Positions 1-7,032 are shown, counted from the stretch's first letter. The stretch: 27,783 nt of DNA from Chlamydiota bacterium (GCA_013286075.1 JABDGJ010000011.1:1-27783); one strand, 5' to 3'. A program made the numbers and translations. Notes: a model not told the origin generated them from the sequence alone.

Positions 1-795
1 TTAATAACACGTATGCAAGCGGTAGGAGCAACCGCTTTTGCGCTTTTAAGCGCTGCATTCACTCTCCAAATCTATGTTTTCCCTTTTACACCATTTTTTC
101 CTGTATCAATGGGTGTAATTGCGAGTGTAGGAGTGGCCATCCTCGTTTTCGACAAGATCCAGTCGGATTGGGCCGCAGATCAGAAAGCTGTCAATGAATA
201 CCTCACCAAACCCTTCCCTTCCCTATCAGCTACCAATCGAATTTTGCTGAATTTTTCAGCCGCAAAACTGCTAGTGTCCGAAGCAAGCAAGAAAAATAAT
301 CTTAAAGAAATTTTAAAGAAACAGAATATGAATGATCAGAACTTATTGGATTATTGTGAGTTTGGATCTATCCTGACTTCTGATGTATTTAAACTCCTCG
401 TCAGCAATGGAATTGATCTTCTTGATAAGGATAGATTTGGAGTATCCCATTTTAGAAGGATTGTTACTAGCGCGAATGATAATCCGGGTCGCACAGCCTC
501 TGAACGCCTAGAATGGATACTAAAGGAAAGAATAGTTGTACCAACCGATCTTGATAAGGAAGAACAAGTATTGTGCTGGCTTGGCTTAACTGACGAATAC
601 ACAGGACAACTATTAGTAGAATATGGTTTTAACCCAAGTATAAAAAGCAATGATACTACCGCTGCAGAGAGGATTAAAGCACTGAGTGATAATAACCGAA
701 ATGATTCTAAGTTAAAATGGCGCCTCAATTTTCTCACCAACTATGTGGAAGAATACGAAAAGGAAAAGAAAAGCAATGATGCCAATGCAAGCTAG
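1..795 (+). CDS. C-terminal part of a membrane protein with ankyrin-like repeats (5' end probably cut)
   Basis: The reading frame is open from the first base of the window. The first ATG, at 13, has no Shine-Dalgarno sequence, so the true start probably lies upstream. From that ATG 260 residues are visible. Residues 1-50 hold two hydrophobic segments (about 5-22 and 30-47), suggesting a membrane hairpin or the end of a longer membrane domain. The rest is soluble. Its helix-turn-helix patches, such as 'FKLLVSNGIDLLDKDRFGVS' and 'GQLLVEYGFNPSIKSNDTTA', read like degenerate ankyrin repeats. The C-terminus is charged and Lys/Glu-rich. Ankyrin-type proteins are common in amoeba-dwelling chlamydiae and often act on the host, but no specific function can be named. 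The membrane segments and repeat-like patches are seen; the ankyrin label is inference. Confidence 0.6.
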   Translation, partial: LITRMQAVGATAFALLSAAFTLQIYVFPFTPFFPVSMGVIASVGVAILVFDKIQSDWAADQKAVNEYLTKPFPSLSATNRILLNFSAAKLLVSEASKKNNLKEILKKQNMNDQNLLDYCEFGSILTSDVFKLLVSNGIDLLDKDRFGVSHFRRIVTSANDNPGRTASERLEWILKERIVVPTDLDKEEQVLCWLGLTDEYTGQLLVEYGFNPSIKSNDTTAAERIKALSDNNRNDSKLKWRLNFLTNYVEEYEKEKKSNDANAS

Positions 796-875
796 CCGAG
801 CATCGCATAATTTCAGTCCTCTCGCTGAGTTTATGGGGTTTATTTTATATTTTAACCCAAGTCATCTCAAAATGA

Positions 876-914
876 TGTGAGCAGGCCATATTAATCAATA
901 TTCTCCTGCTCACA
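876..914. repeat. Hairpin with a dispersed 17-bp core
   Basis: GTGAGCAGG (877-885) and CCTGCTCAC (905-913) form perfect arms, with one more T-A pair outside (876/914). The stem begins and the loop continues with 'gccatattaatcaatat' (885-901). The exact reverse complement of these 17 bases lies at 14734-14750, in the centre of the large palindrome before dnaE. This suggests a dispersed intergenic repeat family. It could also act as a terminator for the upstream gene, although no T-run follows. Confidence 0.6.
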
Positions 915-1008
915 ATCTGTTCGGATAACAAATTTTCGAGTATTTCAGCGTCGCCCCGCCTCACCGTCTCTGCGTTAATCATTAGGTCCCACTTATTGTA
1001 ACTTTCTC

Positions 1009-1109
1009 GCCATTTCCCTTGAAAGAATCAGGCAAACCTGTTGTTTCTGATCCAAAAATAAGAGCGGTATCCATGGAATAAGAGACAGATGTATACAGAT
1101 TCTGTGGAA
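1009..1109 (-). pseudogene. Broken fragment of trmL
   Basis: Bases 1022-1099 are identical over 78 bp to 5645-5722 inside the intact trmL gene, and in the same orientation. They cover roughly residues 84-110, including the FGSE..GLP motif. To the left, 1009-1021 is still similar (11 of 14 aligned positions) and then similarity stops. To the right, 1099-1109 matches 5929-5939 of trmL, as if about 206 bp had been deleted inside the copy. It cannot encode a working enzyme. See the direct-repeat finding. Confidence 0.85.
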
Positions 1110-1199
1110 GAGGCCTATTCACTTATAACCTAAAATTTTGAATTTTTTCTCCTCCGACTTGAGGCTTTCCATTAGTTTCAGATTTTTTTTATTCAGAAC

Positions 1200-1229
1200 T
1201 TGACAAAATAATCCAATTTAGACTAATAT
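1200..1229 (+). promoter_or_regulatory. Sigma70-type promoter of the regulator-aminotransferase-reductase operon
   Basis: A perfect -35 box TTGACA (1200-1205) is followed by an 18-base spacer and TAATAT (1224-1229, 4 of 6 to the -10 consensus). Transcription would start near 1236, and the ATG is at 1254. This is the strongest promoter-like match I found. A short purine patch 'aaaagg' precedes the start codon. Confidence 0.6.
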
Positions 1230-1253
1230 ATCTACAAAAACAAAAGGCAATAG

Positions 1254-1862
1254 ATGTCTTACTTAAACTCCTATTGTTCTATAGCTGAAGCTATAACCCT
1301 TCTTTTATATCCTCACGCTGAAGTTGTTTTACATGACCTTAAAACAGGGCTTATAGCCAATATTTATAATACTTTTTCAAAAAGAAAAGTGGGAGACGAG
1401 TCTCTCTTAGAAGAAATAGACTCTTATAACGAATTTCCGAATGTTTTTCCTATTTATCTTAAGACCAACTGGGATGGGAGAAAAATCAAATCAATTTCAT
1501 CGACGTTAAGAGATCATAGAGGAAAAGCAATCGGTCTATTATGCATTAATTTAGATCTTTCAAAATGGGAAGAATTTCACCATTTTTTGGGAAGCTGGTT
1601 AAACAACGGTGTGCAAACTCAGCCAGAAGAACTCTTTAAAGATGACTGGCGAGAAAAAATTAATTCTTATGTTTCAACTTATTTAGCTCAAAAAGGAGTT
1701 ACTCTTAAACAGTTAAATAAAGAAGAAAAAAAAGCTCTCGTTCTTTCTCTTTATATGGAAGGAGCATTTAGAGCAAAAAACGGAGCAAATTATGTTGCTA
1801 ATGTTTTAGATCTTTCTCGTGCCACAATTTATAATTATTTAAAGGTAAATGACAATGGTTGA
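1254..1862 (+). CDS. YheO-type PAS/HTH transcriptional regulator
   Basis: This 202-residue protein has the two-domain plan of YheO-family DNA-binding regulators. The N-terminal PAS_6-like domain (about 5-112) carries the family signatures 'VVLHDL' (24-29), 'RKVGD' (44-48) and 'GKAIGLLCINLDLS' (90-103). The C-terminal helix-turn-helix (about 130-200) ends in 'VANVLDLSRATIYNYL' (181-196), the recognition-helix region. Length is close to the family norm of 200-240. Its stop overlaps the start of the aminotransferase by 14 bases, so the genes are translationally coupled and it probably regulates its own operon. In Pseudomonas aeruginosa the regulator DauR, which I recall as a YheO-type protein, controls arginine racemisation genes that include an ornithine-cyclodeaminase-family enzyme. 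The ligand here is unknown; an amino acid is a reasonable inference. Confidence 0.85.
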   Translation: MSYLNSYCSIAEAITLLLYPHAEVVLHDLKTGLIANIYNTFSKRKVGDESLLEEIDSYNEFPNVFPIYLKTNWDGRKIKSISSTLRDHRGKAIGLLCINLDLSKWEEFHHFLGSWLNNGVQTQPEELFKDDWREKINSYVSTYLAQKGVTLKQLNKEEKKALVLSLYMEGAFRAKNGANYVANVLDLSRATIYNYLKVNDNG

Positions 1863-2991
1863 TCTCCCTATTTTTAAACTAGAGGAATTTTGGAAAAAAT
1901 ACGAATTTTCAGCTCCTTACTTGCTTTGTCCCTCTGACGCTGAAACTTGGCTCCTTAAAGACATTGTAGCTATGGCTGATCCAGAAACCCGCGCTTTATG
2001 GGATAATTTATCTCTTGGCTATACAGAAAGCCCTGGCCTTCCTCTTCTTCGAAAAGAAATTGCTCGTTTGTATGATTCTTTAGAGGCTGATCATATTTTG
2101 ACTACAGCCGGAGCTGAAGAAGGCATTTATTGTGCCTTGCATTCTCTACTATCCGAGGGAGACCATGTTGTTATTATTTCTCCCTCCTATCAATCCCTAG
2201 AAACCTTACCTCAAATAGTAGGGGCAGAAACCACTTTTATCCATCTCCAATCAGCAAGTAAATGGAAACTTGAATTTGATCAAATTCAATCGGCTTGGCG
2301 GTCATCCACAAAACTTCTTATTCTTGTCTGTCCTCATAATCCAACAGGAACGCTATTAGAACGAGATGTTTATGAAAAAATGATCTCTCTTGCAAGAAAA
2401 ACAGGAGCCTATATTTTTTGTGATGAGGTTTACCGGTTTCTTGAAATTGATGAAACTAAACGGCTACCTGCAATCGCAGATGGCTATGAAAAAGGAATCA
2501 GCCTAAATGTGATGACAAAATCTTTTGGTTTAGCGGGATTAAGAATCGGTTGGCTTGCCTCAAAAAATGTCGATTTTTTACAAAAAGCAAATTCTTATAA
2601 AATGTATACATCGATTTGCAATAGTGCTCCGAGTGAAATTTTAGCTCTTATTGCTTTAAGATCAAAAAATAAGATCTTAAAAAGAAATCGTGAAATTGTT
2701 TTGCAAAATGTTGAACTTTTAGACGAATTTATAAAGAGACACCCTAGCTCTATTAAGTGGGTGCGTCCTGAAAGCGGCACTATCGCTTTTTTAGAGCTTC
2801 TATTACCCATTTCAATTGAACAGTTTAGTGAAGAGTTAGTAGAAAAAACAGGCGTCTTAATTATGCCCGCAACTGTTTTTGATTATCCTGGCAATTTCTT
2901 CCGTATTGGATTTGGGCGAATCAATATGTTTGATGTATTAAATCGATTTGAACAATTTCTGATTATCTATGAAAATTTATACAAAAAATGA
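1849..2991 (+). CDS. PLP-dependent class I/II aminotransferase
   Basis: A 380-residue fold-type I aminotransferase. The expected residues are visible: Asn164 in 'CPHNPTG', Asp192 and Tyr195 in 'FCDEVYR', the PLP Schiff-base lysine Lys224 in 'MTKSFGLAGLRIGW', and the substrate-carboxylate arginine Arg352 in 'FFRIGFG'. The length is typical. It starts inside the regulator gene (14-base overlap); an in-frame ATG two codons later is an alternative start. Its end overlaps the next gene by 23 bases. The reaction would be amino-group transfer between an amino acid and a 2-oxo acid. The substrate cannot be read from sequence, but the pairing with an ornithine-cyclodeaminase-family reductase suggests that one enzyme makes the oxo-acid or imine that the other uses. 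Cytosolic; no signal peptide or membrane segment. Confidence 0.88.
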   Translation: MTMVDLPIFKLEEFWKKYEFSAPYLLCPSDAETWLLKDIVAMADPETRALWDNLSLGYTESPGLPLLRKEIARLYDSLEADHILTTAGAEEGIYCALHSLLSEGDHVVIISPSYQSLETLPQIVGAETTFIHLQSASKWKLEFDQIQSAWRSSTKLLILVCPHNPTGTLLERDVYEKMISLARKTGAYIFCDEVYRFLEIDETKRLPAIADGYEKGISLNVMTKSFGLAGLRIGWLASKNVDFLQKANSYKMYTSICNSAPSEILALIALRSKNKILKRNREIVLQNVELLDEFIKRHPSSIKWVRPESGTIAFLELLLPISIEQFSEELVEKTGVLIMPATVFDYPGNFFRIGFGRINMFDVLNRFEQFLIIYENLYKK

Positions 2992-3922
2992 AATTGAGAA
3001 AGCTCTTGATATCCCCTTTTTAATGCAGGAAATCGAAGTGGGAATTCGTTTAGCAAACAAAGAAAAAGCCCTAATTGCTCCGATCAGTTTCATGCATTTT
3101 GACTCCCCTAAAGGGGATGTGCATATCAAATCAGCAGCTTTTTTAGATGGTGAGATGTATGTGGTGAAAATAGCTTCAAGTTTTTATCAAAATCCTCTTT
3201 TGGGATTGCCTAGCAGCAACGGATCTATGTTGCTTTTTTCTCAAAAAACAGGCGAATTGATCACGATTCTTCTTGATGAAGGACTGTTAACAAATCTAAG
3301 AACAGGACTTGCGGGAGCCATTGCCGCTAAATATTTAGCACCTTCTCCTATTACTACAATTGGCATCATTGGCACAGGAACGCAAGCAAAAGAGCAATTA
3401 TTTCATCTTCAGGATATAACACCGTGTAGAAATGCCTTAGTGTGGGGAAGAGATCCACTCAAGGCAAAGAAATTTGCATCAGATCCTTGTCTTAAGGCTT
3501 TCAGTATTACTGTTTGTGAAAATATTGAAGAAATTACTCAAAATTGCAATTTGATTGTCACGACTACTCCCTCTTCAAAACCTTTGCTCTTTGGCCATCA
3601 ATTACGACCAGGTACTCATGTCACAGCTATAGGCGCAGATGATCTAGGCAAGCAAGAACTTGATGAAACCGTCTTTGACTGTGCAGACTTGATTATCGTA
3701 GACAGCTTATCGCAATGTTCTGGTTATGGAGACCTTTCTCATGCAAAAAACGTAGATCTAAATTCAGTAATTGAATTGGGGAAATGGGTTCAAGAACCTC
3801 AAGAAAGACAAGCTCATTGGATTACGGTAGCAGATCTTACGGGATTGGCTATTGAAGATCTTCAAATAGCCAAAGCCATCTATACCAAACTCAAATCCTT
3901 GTCCGAAACCGATACTACTTAG
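2969..3922 (+). CDS. Ornithine cyclodeaminase / mu-crystallin family NAD(P)-dependent enzyme
   Basis: A 317-residue protein of the ornithine cyclodeaminase/mu-crystallin family, which also includes archaeal alanine dehydrogenase, ketimine reductases, SbnB and DauB. Visible signatures are Lys67 in 'YVVKIAS' and Arg111 in 'NLRTGLAGAIAAKYL' (matching the catalytic Lys69 and Arg112 regions of Pseudomonas ornithine cyclodeaminase), the dinucleotide-binding loop 'GIIGTGTQAKEQL' (132-144), and the acidic 'IGADDLGKQELD' (221-232) at the place of the catalytic Asp228. I do not see a clear counterpart of Arg45, so true ornithine cyclodeamination is uncertain and imine or oxo-acid reduction is at least as likely. 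It is the last gene of the overlapping operon and converges on the CaaX-box gene. Confidence 0.85.
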   Translation: MKIYTKNEIEKALDIPFLMQEIEVGIRLANKEKALIAPISFMHFDSPKGDVHIKSAAFLDGEMYVVKIASSFYQNPLLGLPSSNGSMLLFSQKTGELITILLDEGLLTNLRTGLAGAIAAKYLAPSPITTIGIIGTGTQAKEQLFHLQDITPCRNALVWGRDPLKAKKFASDPCLKAFSITVCENIEEITQNCNLIVTTTPSSKPLLFGHQLRPGTHVTAIGADDLGKQELDETVFDCADLIIVDSLSQCSGYGDLSHAKNVDLNSVIELGKWVQEPQERQAHWITVADLTGLAIEDLQIAKAIYTKLKSLSETDTT

Positions 3923-3994
3923 AACGTGTCATCCATTAATAATAAACCTTTTTAATGTAAAGTTGTTGAAGCATGTTATTAGGCGCAGCAGGTC

Positions 3995-5353
3995 TCACGC
4001 AATGATGCAGCAGGAAGAGGAAGATTCTAGCTTAAACAATGCATCAGCTGTATCTTTTTCAAGCTTCTCGAAAGTAGAGTTTATTGTAGTGATGTAGTTT
4101 TCGCACAAACTATTTTCTATTTTCTCTGTGTTATAATACGGAAATATTTCTGTAATGTATATCTGAACATATTTTTCTTTCTCAGGTTTTATAACGCGTA
4201 TTTGCCTTTGAAGGGCGAGTAATGATTTCAAAACGCGCGTTGGAGTAGTAAAAGCCATTTCTCGCTCTATTTTTGCAAACTCGAGTCTTTTTGCAAATAG
4301 AAGCAGAAGATATTTATGGAGATTGAGCACAACATGATTCACAATGGCTTCTTCTTCGAGAGTTTTTATAATTGCATCTGGATCGGTAGGGATGTCTTTT
4401 TCCTGTGAATATCTTATAAATTCTGTAATTGAAAAGTCAAAAAATACTCCTTTTATTGTGGGAGTATAACTAGAATTTAGGTTGACACCTGTTCGCAATG
4501 TCGATCTGAATAAAACACATGGTGGATCGTCATTCTTAAAATAAATCATAAACCTATCGCCATATTTTTTGTAAAAATCTACATCAGTATTTTGCTTATT
4601 GGTGAGTTCACTAGATTTAGTTTTAACATAACTGGGAACAAATGTTTTACCGGTAGTTTTAGTATACAAACATTTCTTCTTCAGCTTCTCTAATTGGATT
4701 TTTAAAGTTAAGCATTCCTCGACGTATTGTTGTGCTTCTTGTAAAAACAAAGCAAATTCCACTGCTTTTTGTGCTATGTCAATCTCTTGACACGTTTGTG
4801 GAATATCTGGCAAAACTGGAGGGCATTTTAACAAATGCTTTACAACGTACTTGACGCTGAATTTACAAGCTTTACCCTCGCTTAGATTAAGAAGTGTAGA
4901 TGTGTCTGGTGGGATATTCTCTCTTGTGTCAATGGACCTTGGAGGTGCTGATGGAGTAGGCTGTCGCGATATTGTTTGATGGAATTCGTTATTCACTTTT
5001 ACTAAAGTAGTTGTAAGCGTGAGTGCCGATTGCGAAGAGGCAGATTCTGAAGAAGGGTTGGAGGAAGACCCTGATGCTAGCGGGACGAGTTCAGTAGTAT
5101 CGAAAGACTTGGGATACGGCACTTCTGGAGGTGGAAGCGTTGGATACAGAGTTTTGATTTTGTCAGAAGTGCTTGTCGTAGTTGATAACGATGTTGTTGA
5201 TGAAAGTGATGATTCCGGCTCTTGAGAAAGATTTGGCGCGGTTTTGCTACTATCCGTTGGATCGGCTTTGTCTTTCAACTGTGGGGTAAAAAATGAATTT
5301 TCCCAAGTAGCCCCTCCGGATATTGGTACAAAGTCTAGTGAACTCCGGTGCAT
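3995..5353 (-). CDS. Unrecognised Ser/Thr/Pro-rich protein with a C-terminal CaaX box; putative host-directed effector
   Basis: I do not recognise the family. The 452 residues fall into three parts. Residues 1-155 are low-complexity, rich in Ser, Thr and Pro, and likely disordered, as in many type III secretion substrates. Residues 188-229 are helical with a coiled-coil look ('ECLTLKIQLEKLKKKC'). Residues 255-445 form a mixed domain. The last five residues are Cys448-Cys449-Ile-Ile-Ala452. CIIA fits the eukaryotic CaaX box for farnesylation, and the adjacent cysteine could be palmitoylated. I checked the terminal codons on the minus strand: TGC TGC ATC ATT GCG TGA. There is no signal peptide or membrane segment. 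AAGAGG (complement of 5359-5364) lies 5 bases before the ATG. The gene sits inside the trmL-bracketed cassette. Bacteria lack CaaX prenyltransferases, so the motif would matter only inside a host; that is inference. Confidence 0.72.
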   Translation of the reverse strand: MHRSSLDFVPISGGATWENSFFTPQLKDKADPTDSSKTAPNLSQEPESSLSSTTSLSTTTSTSDKIKTLYPTLPPPEVPYPKSFDTTELVPLASGSSSNPSSESASSQSALTLTTTLVKVNNEFHQTISRQPTPSAPPRSIDTRENIPPDTSTLLNLSEGKACKFSVKYVVKHLLKCPPVLPDIPQTCQEIDIAQKAVEFALFLQEAQQYVEECLTLKIQLEKLKKKCLYTKTTGKTFVPSYVKTKSSELTNKQNTDVDFYKKYGDRFMIYFKNDDPPCVLFRSTLRTGVNLNSSYTPTIKGVFFDFSITEFIRYSQEKDIPTDPDAIIKTLEEEAIVNHVVLNLHKYLLLLFAKRLEFAKIEREMAFTTPTRVLKSLLALQRQIRVIKPEKEKYVQIYITEIFPYYNTEKIENSLCENYITTINSTFEKLEKDTADALFKLESSSSCCIIA

Positions 5354-5520
5354 AGTTACCTCTTCATAAGCGAACTAAAAAAACTCTCAAGACGATGAAT
5401 GTTTGCACCTTATATATAGCATATTTTTGAATTTTTCTGCAGCCAAATTTTCAGAGTATTGTTCGAGTAACTTGCTTACTTGAAAATGGAAATAAAACTA
5501 AAGTCAATTGCAGCAACAAA

Positions 5521-5973
5521 TCACCGGATATTTTGTTGTCTTAGAACTTCATATACTCCTATTCCAACCGAAGTGGCCAAATTCAAACACCGGGAGTCTG
5601 ATTTCATCGGAATTTTTACAAATCGTTCAGGCCATTTGTCCTTAAAAGAATCAGGCAAACCTGTTGTTTCTGATCCAAAAATAAGAGCGGTATCCATGGA
5701 ATAAGAGACAGATGTATACAGAGTGGTTGCTTTACTCGAAAAAAAATAAAAAGAATTCGTAAGGTCTGATAAATAATCTTCCAAATTGTCGATAATCTGA
5801 AGATCAACTCCTTCCCAATAGTCGAGTCCCGCTCGCTTGAGCCAACGATCGTGAATACTAAAACCAAGAGGGGTAACTAATAGAAGCGTAGAACCTGTAA
5901 CAGCACAAGTTCGAACGATATTGCCGGTATTCTGTGGAATTTGTGGTTGATATAGAATAACGTTTATAGTCAC
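5521..5973 (-). CDS. trmL: tRNA (cytidine/uridine-34 2'-O)-methyltransferase TrmL (SpoU family)
   Basis: A 150-residue SPOUT methyltransferase, close in size to E. coli TrmL (157). The three family motifs are present: 'PQIPQNTGNIVR' (10-21, motif 1 with its Asn and Arg), 'FGSETTGLP' (99-107, motif 2) and 'IPMKSDSRCLNLATS' (121-135, motif 3), followed by 'GVYEVLRQ'. The family uses S-adenosylmethionine to methylate the ribose of the wobble base of tRNA-Leu isoacceptors; the knotted fold acts as a dimer. It is the last gene of the minus-strand trmL-mip-aspS-hisS group, an order I recall as that of Chlamydia (CT540-CT543). A 78-bp part of it is duplicated at 1022-1099. Bacterial paralogues of this family can modify other sites, so the exact target is inference. 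Confidence 0.9.
   Translation of the reverse strand: MTINVILYQPQIPQNTGNIVRTCAVTGSTLLLVTPLGFSIHDRWLKRAGLDYWEGVDLQIIDNLEDYLSDLTNSFYFFSSKATTLYTSVSYSMDTALIFGSETTGLPDSFKDKWPERFVKIPMKSDSRCLNLATSVGIGVYEVLRQQNIR
5645..5722. repeat. 78-bp direct repeat within trmL (partner 1022-1099)
   Basis: Base-by-base comparison shows identity to 1022-1099 with an offset of exactly 4623. The two copies bracket the operon and the CaaX-box gene. This copy lies in the intact trmL gene. Confidence 0.95.
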
Positions 5974-6021
5974 TATTTCAGGTCACTATTCCAGATTGGT
6001 TTCTAAAGACATAACAACGAT

Positions 6022-6071
6022 AAGGACTATAAGAAACATACCAAATTTTCATTGGTGTCCTTATAGTCCTT
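6022..6071. terminator. Strong hairpin between mip and trmL
   Basis: Perfect 12-bp arms AAGGACTATAAG (6022-6033) and CTTATAGTCCTT (6060-6071), with additional pairing inside (ACATACCAA against TTGGTGT, one small bulge). It lies between the end of mip and the start of trmL on the minus strand, so it can end or weaken mip transcription. There is no clear T-run on the minus-strand side, so an attenuator or RNA-processing stem is an alternative. Confidence 0.55.
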
Positions 6072-6095
6072 TGCTTGGCTTTTTATATCCAAAAA

Positions 6096-6983
6096 TTATT
6101 TTTTCATTTCAAGAGAGGAAGAGGCATCGTGAGCAAATGTTTCACGATCGTCTTCATCTTCATCTAAGAAAAGATCATCATCTTCCGGGTCTTGGTGATA
6201 GGCTTGATCGTCACCACCCACTCCCACTTTCCGTTTACTTTCATCATTGGCTTCGATGACTTCAATGTCAAAAATGAGTAATTCGTTCGGTGGTAACTGT
6301 CCAGTTGTCCCATAGCCCAAATCAGGATGTACGAATAAACGCCTTTTTTCTCCTTCTTTCATCCCTACAAGCCCTTTACTGAAACCAGGGATTGTCTGAT
6401 CAAGGGGAATGGTAATAGGTCCACCTGCTTCTTCTGAGGTGCCAAATACAGTTCCATCTTGGTATTTTCCTGTGTAATGAATTTTTGGAGAAGAATGAGA
6501 ATCAACGGGCTTACCTGACCCTTGTTTGAGTACTTGGTATTGCAATTTTTCTGGAACAATCTCTACTACACCTTCCACTTTTCGATTTTTCTCCATAAAG
6601 TCGCCCGCATTCTTCAGATTTGTCGATGACATTTCTTTAAATGCTCTTTCTTGTACAGCAGTCATCATTTGCTCGTATTCTTTTTCACTTAAAGGTGAAG
6701 GACGGCCAGCGGCTCCCTCTCGAATACCTTTAATCATGCTGTCCAAATCAAATGACAAACCTGGAGATTGTAAATTTTTTCCAATGAAATTCCCAAAAGC
6801 TTCTGACAGTTTTTTCATGTCGATCTGCTCTGGTTTTTCTGGTGTCGAAGAGGAGACAGTTTCAGTCGGCCCGTTGGATTTTGCTCGATCTTCAAAACTA
6901 GTTCTGCTATCCATTGCTTGTAAAACAGTGTATCCTACAAACAGGCCTAATACAGCTAATGCAAATCGTGCTTTTTTCAACAT
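6096..6983 (-). CDS. mip: Mip-like FKBP-type peptidyl-prolyl isomerase with a long acidic tail
   Basis: Start chosen at the ATG at 6983 because GGAGGT (complement of 6992-6997) sits 8 bases before it; the frame also opens at an upstream TTG. The 295-residue product has a signal peptide (LKKARFALAVLGLFVGYTV, cleavage near Ala23), a helical dimerisation-type region (about 50-135) and an FKBP domain (about 145-245) with 'IHYTG', 'TIPGFSKGL', 'PDLGYG' and 'LIFDIEV'. Most FKBP12 pocket residues have counterparts (Tyr170, Phe180, Phe201, Tyr224, Phe238), but the Asp37 position is Gly181. After the FKBP domain comes an unusual tail of about 50 residues, very rich in Asp and Glu (roughly 247-295). 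Chlamydial Mip is an envelope-associated foldase linked to infectivity. The aspS-mip spacing is 49 bases, so cotranscription is likely. Confidence 0.9.
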   Translation of the reverse strand: MLKKARFALAVLGLFVGYTVLQAMDSRTSFEDRAKSNGPTETVSSSTPEKPEQIDMKKLSEAFGNFIGKNLQSPGLSFDLDSMIKGIREGAAGRPSPLSEKEYEQMMTAVQERAFKEMSSTNLKNAGDFMEKNRKVEGVVEIVPEKLQYQVLKQGSGKPVDSHSSPKIHYTGKYQDGTVFGTSEEAGGPITIPLDQTIPGFSKGLVGMKEGEKRRLFVHPDLGYGTTGQLPPNELLIFDIEVIEANDESKRKVGVGGDDQAYHQDPEDDDLFLDEDEDDRETFAHDASSSLEMKK

Positions 6984-7032
6984 AAGATTGACCTCCAATG
7001 TAAATCAATTCTACTCTAAGGTAGAGTGATAA

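Larger units (their letters stand above)
796..1253. other. Gene-free stretch of 458 bases
   Basis: I see no credible gene here. From left to right it holds a weak hairpin with GGGTT/AACCC arms (836-858) about 40 bases after the preceding stop, possibly a terminator; the 876-914 hairpin repeat; an unassigned stretch (915-1008); a broken copy of part of trmL (1009-1109); an AT-rich stretch; and the promoter of the downstream operon (1200-1229). It looks like a patchwork of remnants rather than one regulatory region. Confidence 0.6.

Noticed and set aside
3923..3994. Terminator between the convergent reductase and CaaX genes
   Set aside because: No convincing stem with a T-run was found in these 72 bases, though one may overlap the gene ends.
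5480..5704. 74-residue frame on the plus strand over trmL
   Set aside because: It is antisense to the conserved trmL motifs and shows no features of its own. Part of it is merely the other strand of the 78-bp repeat.
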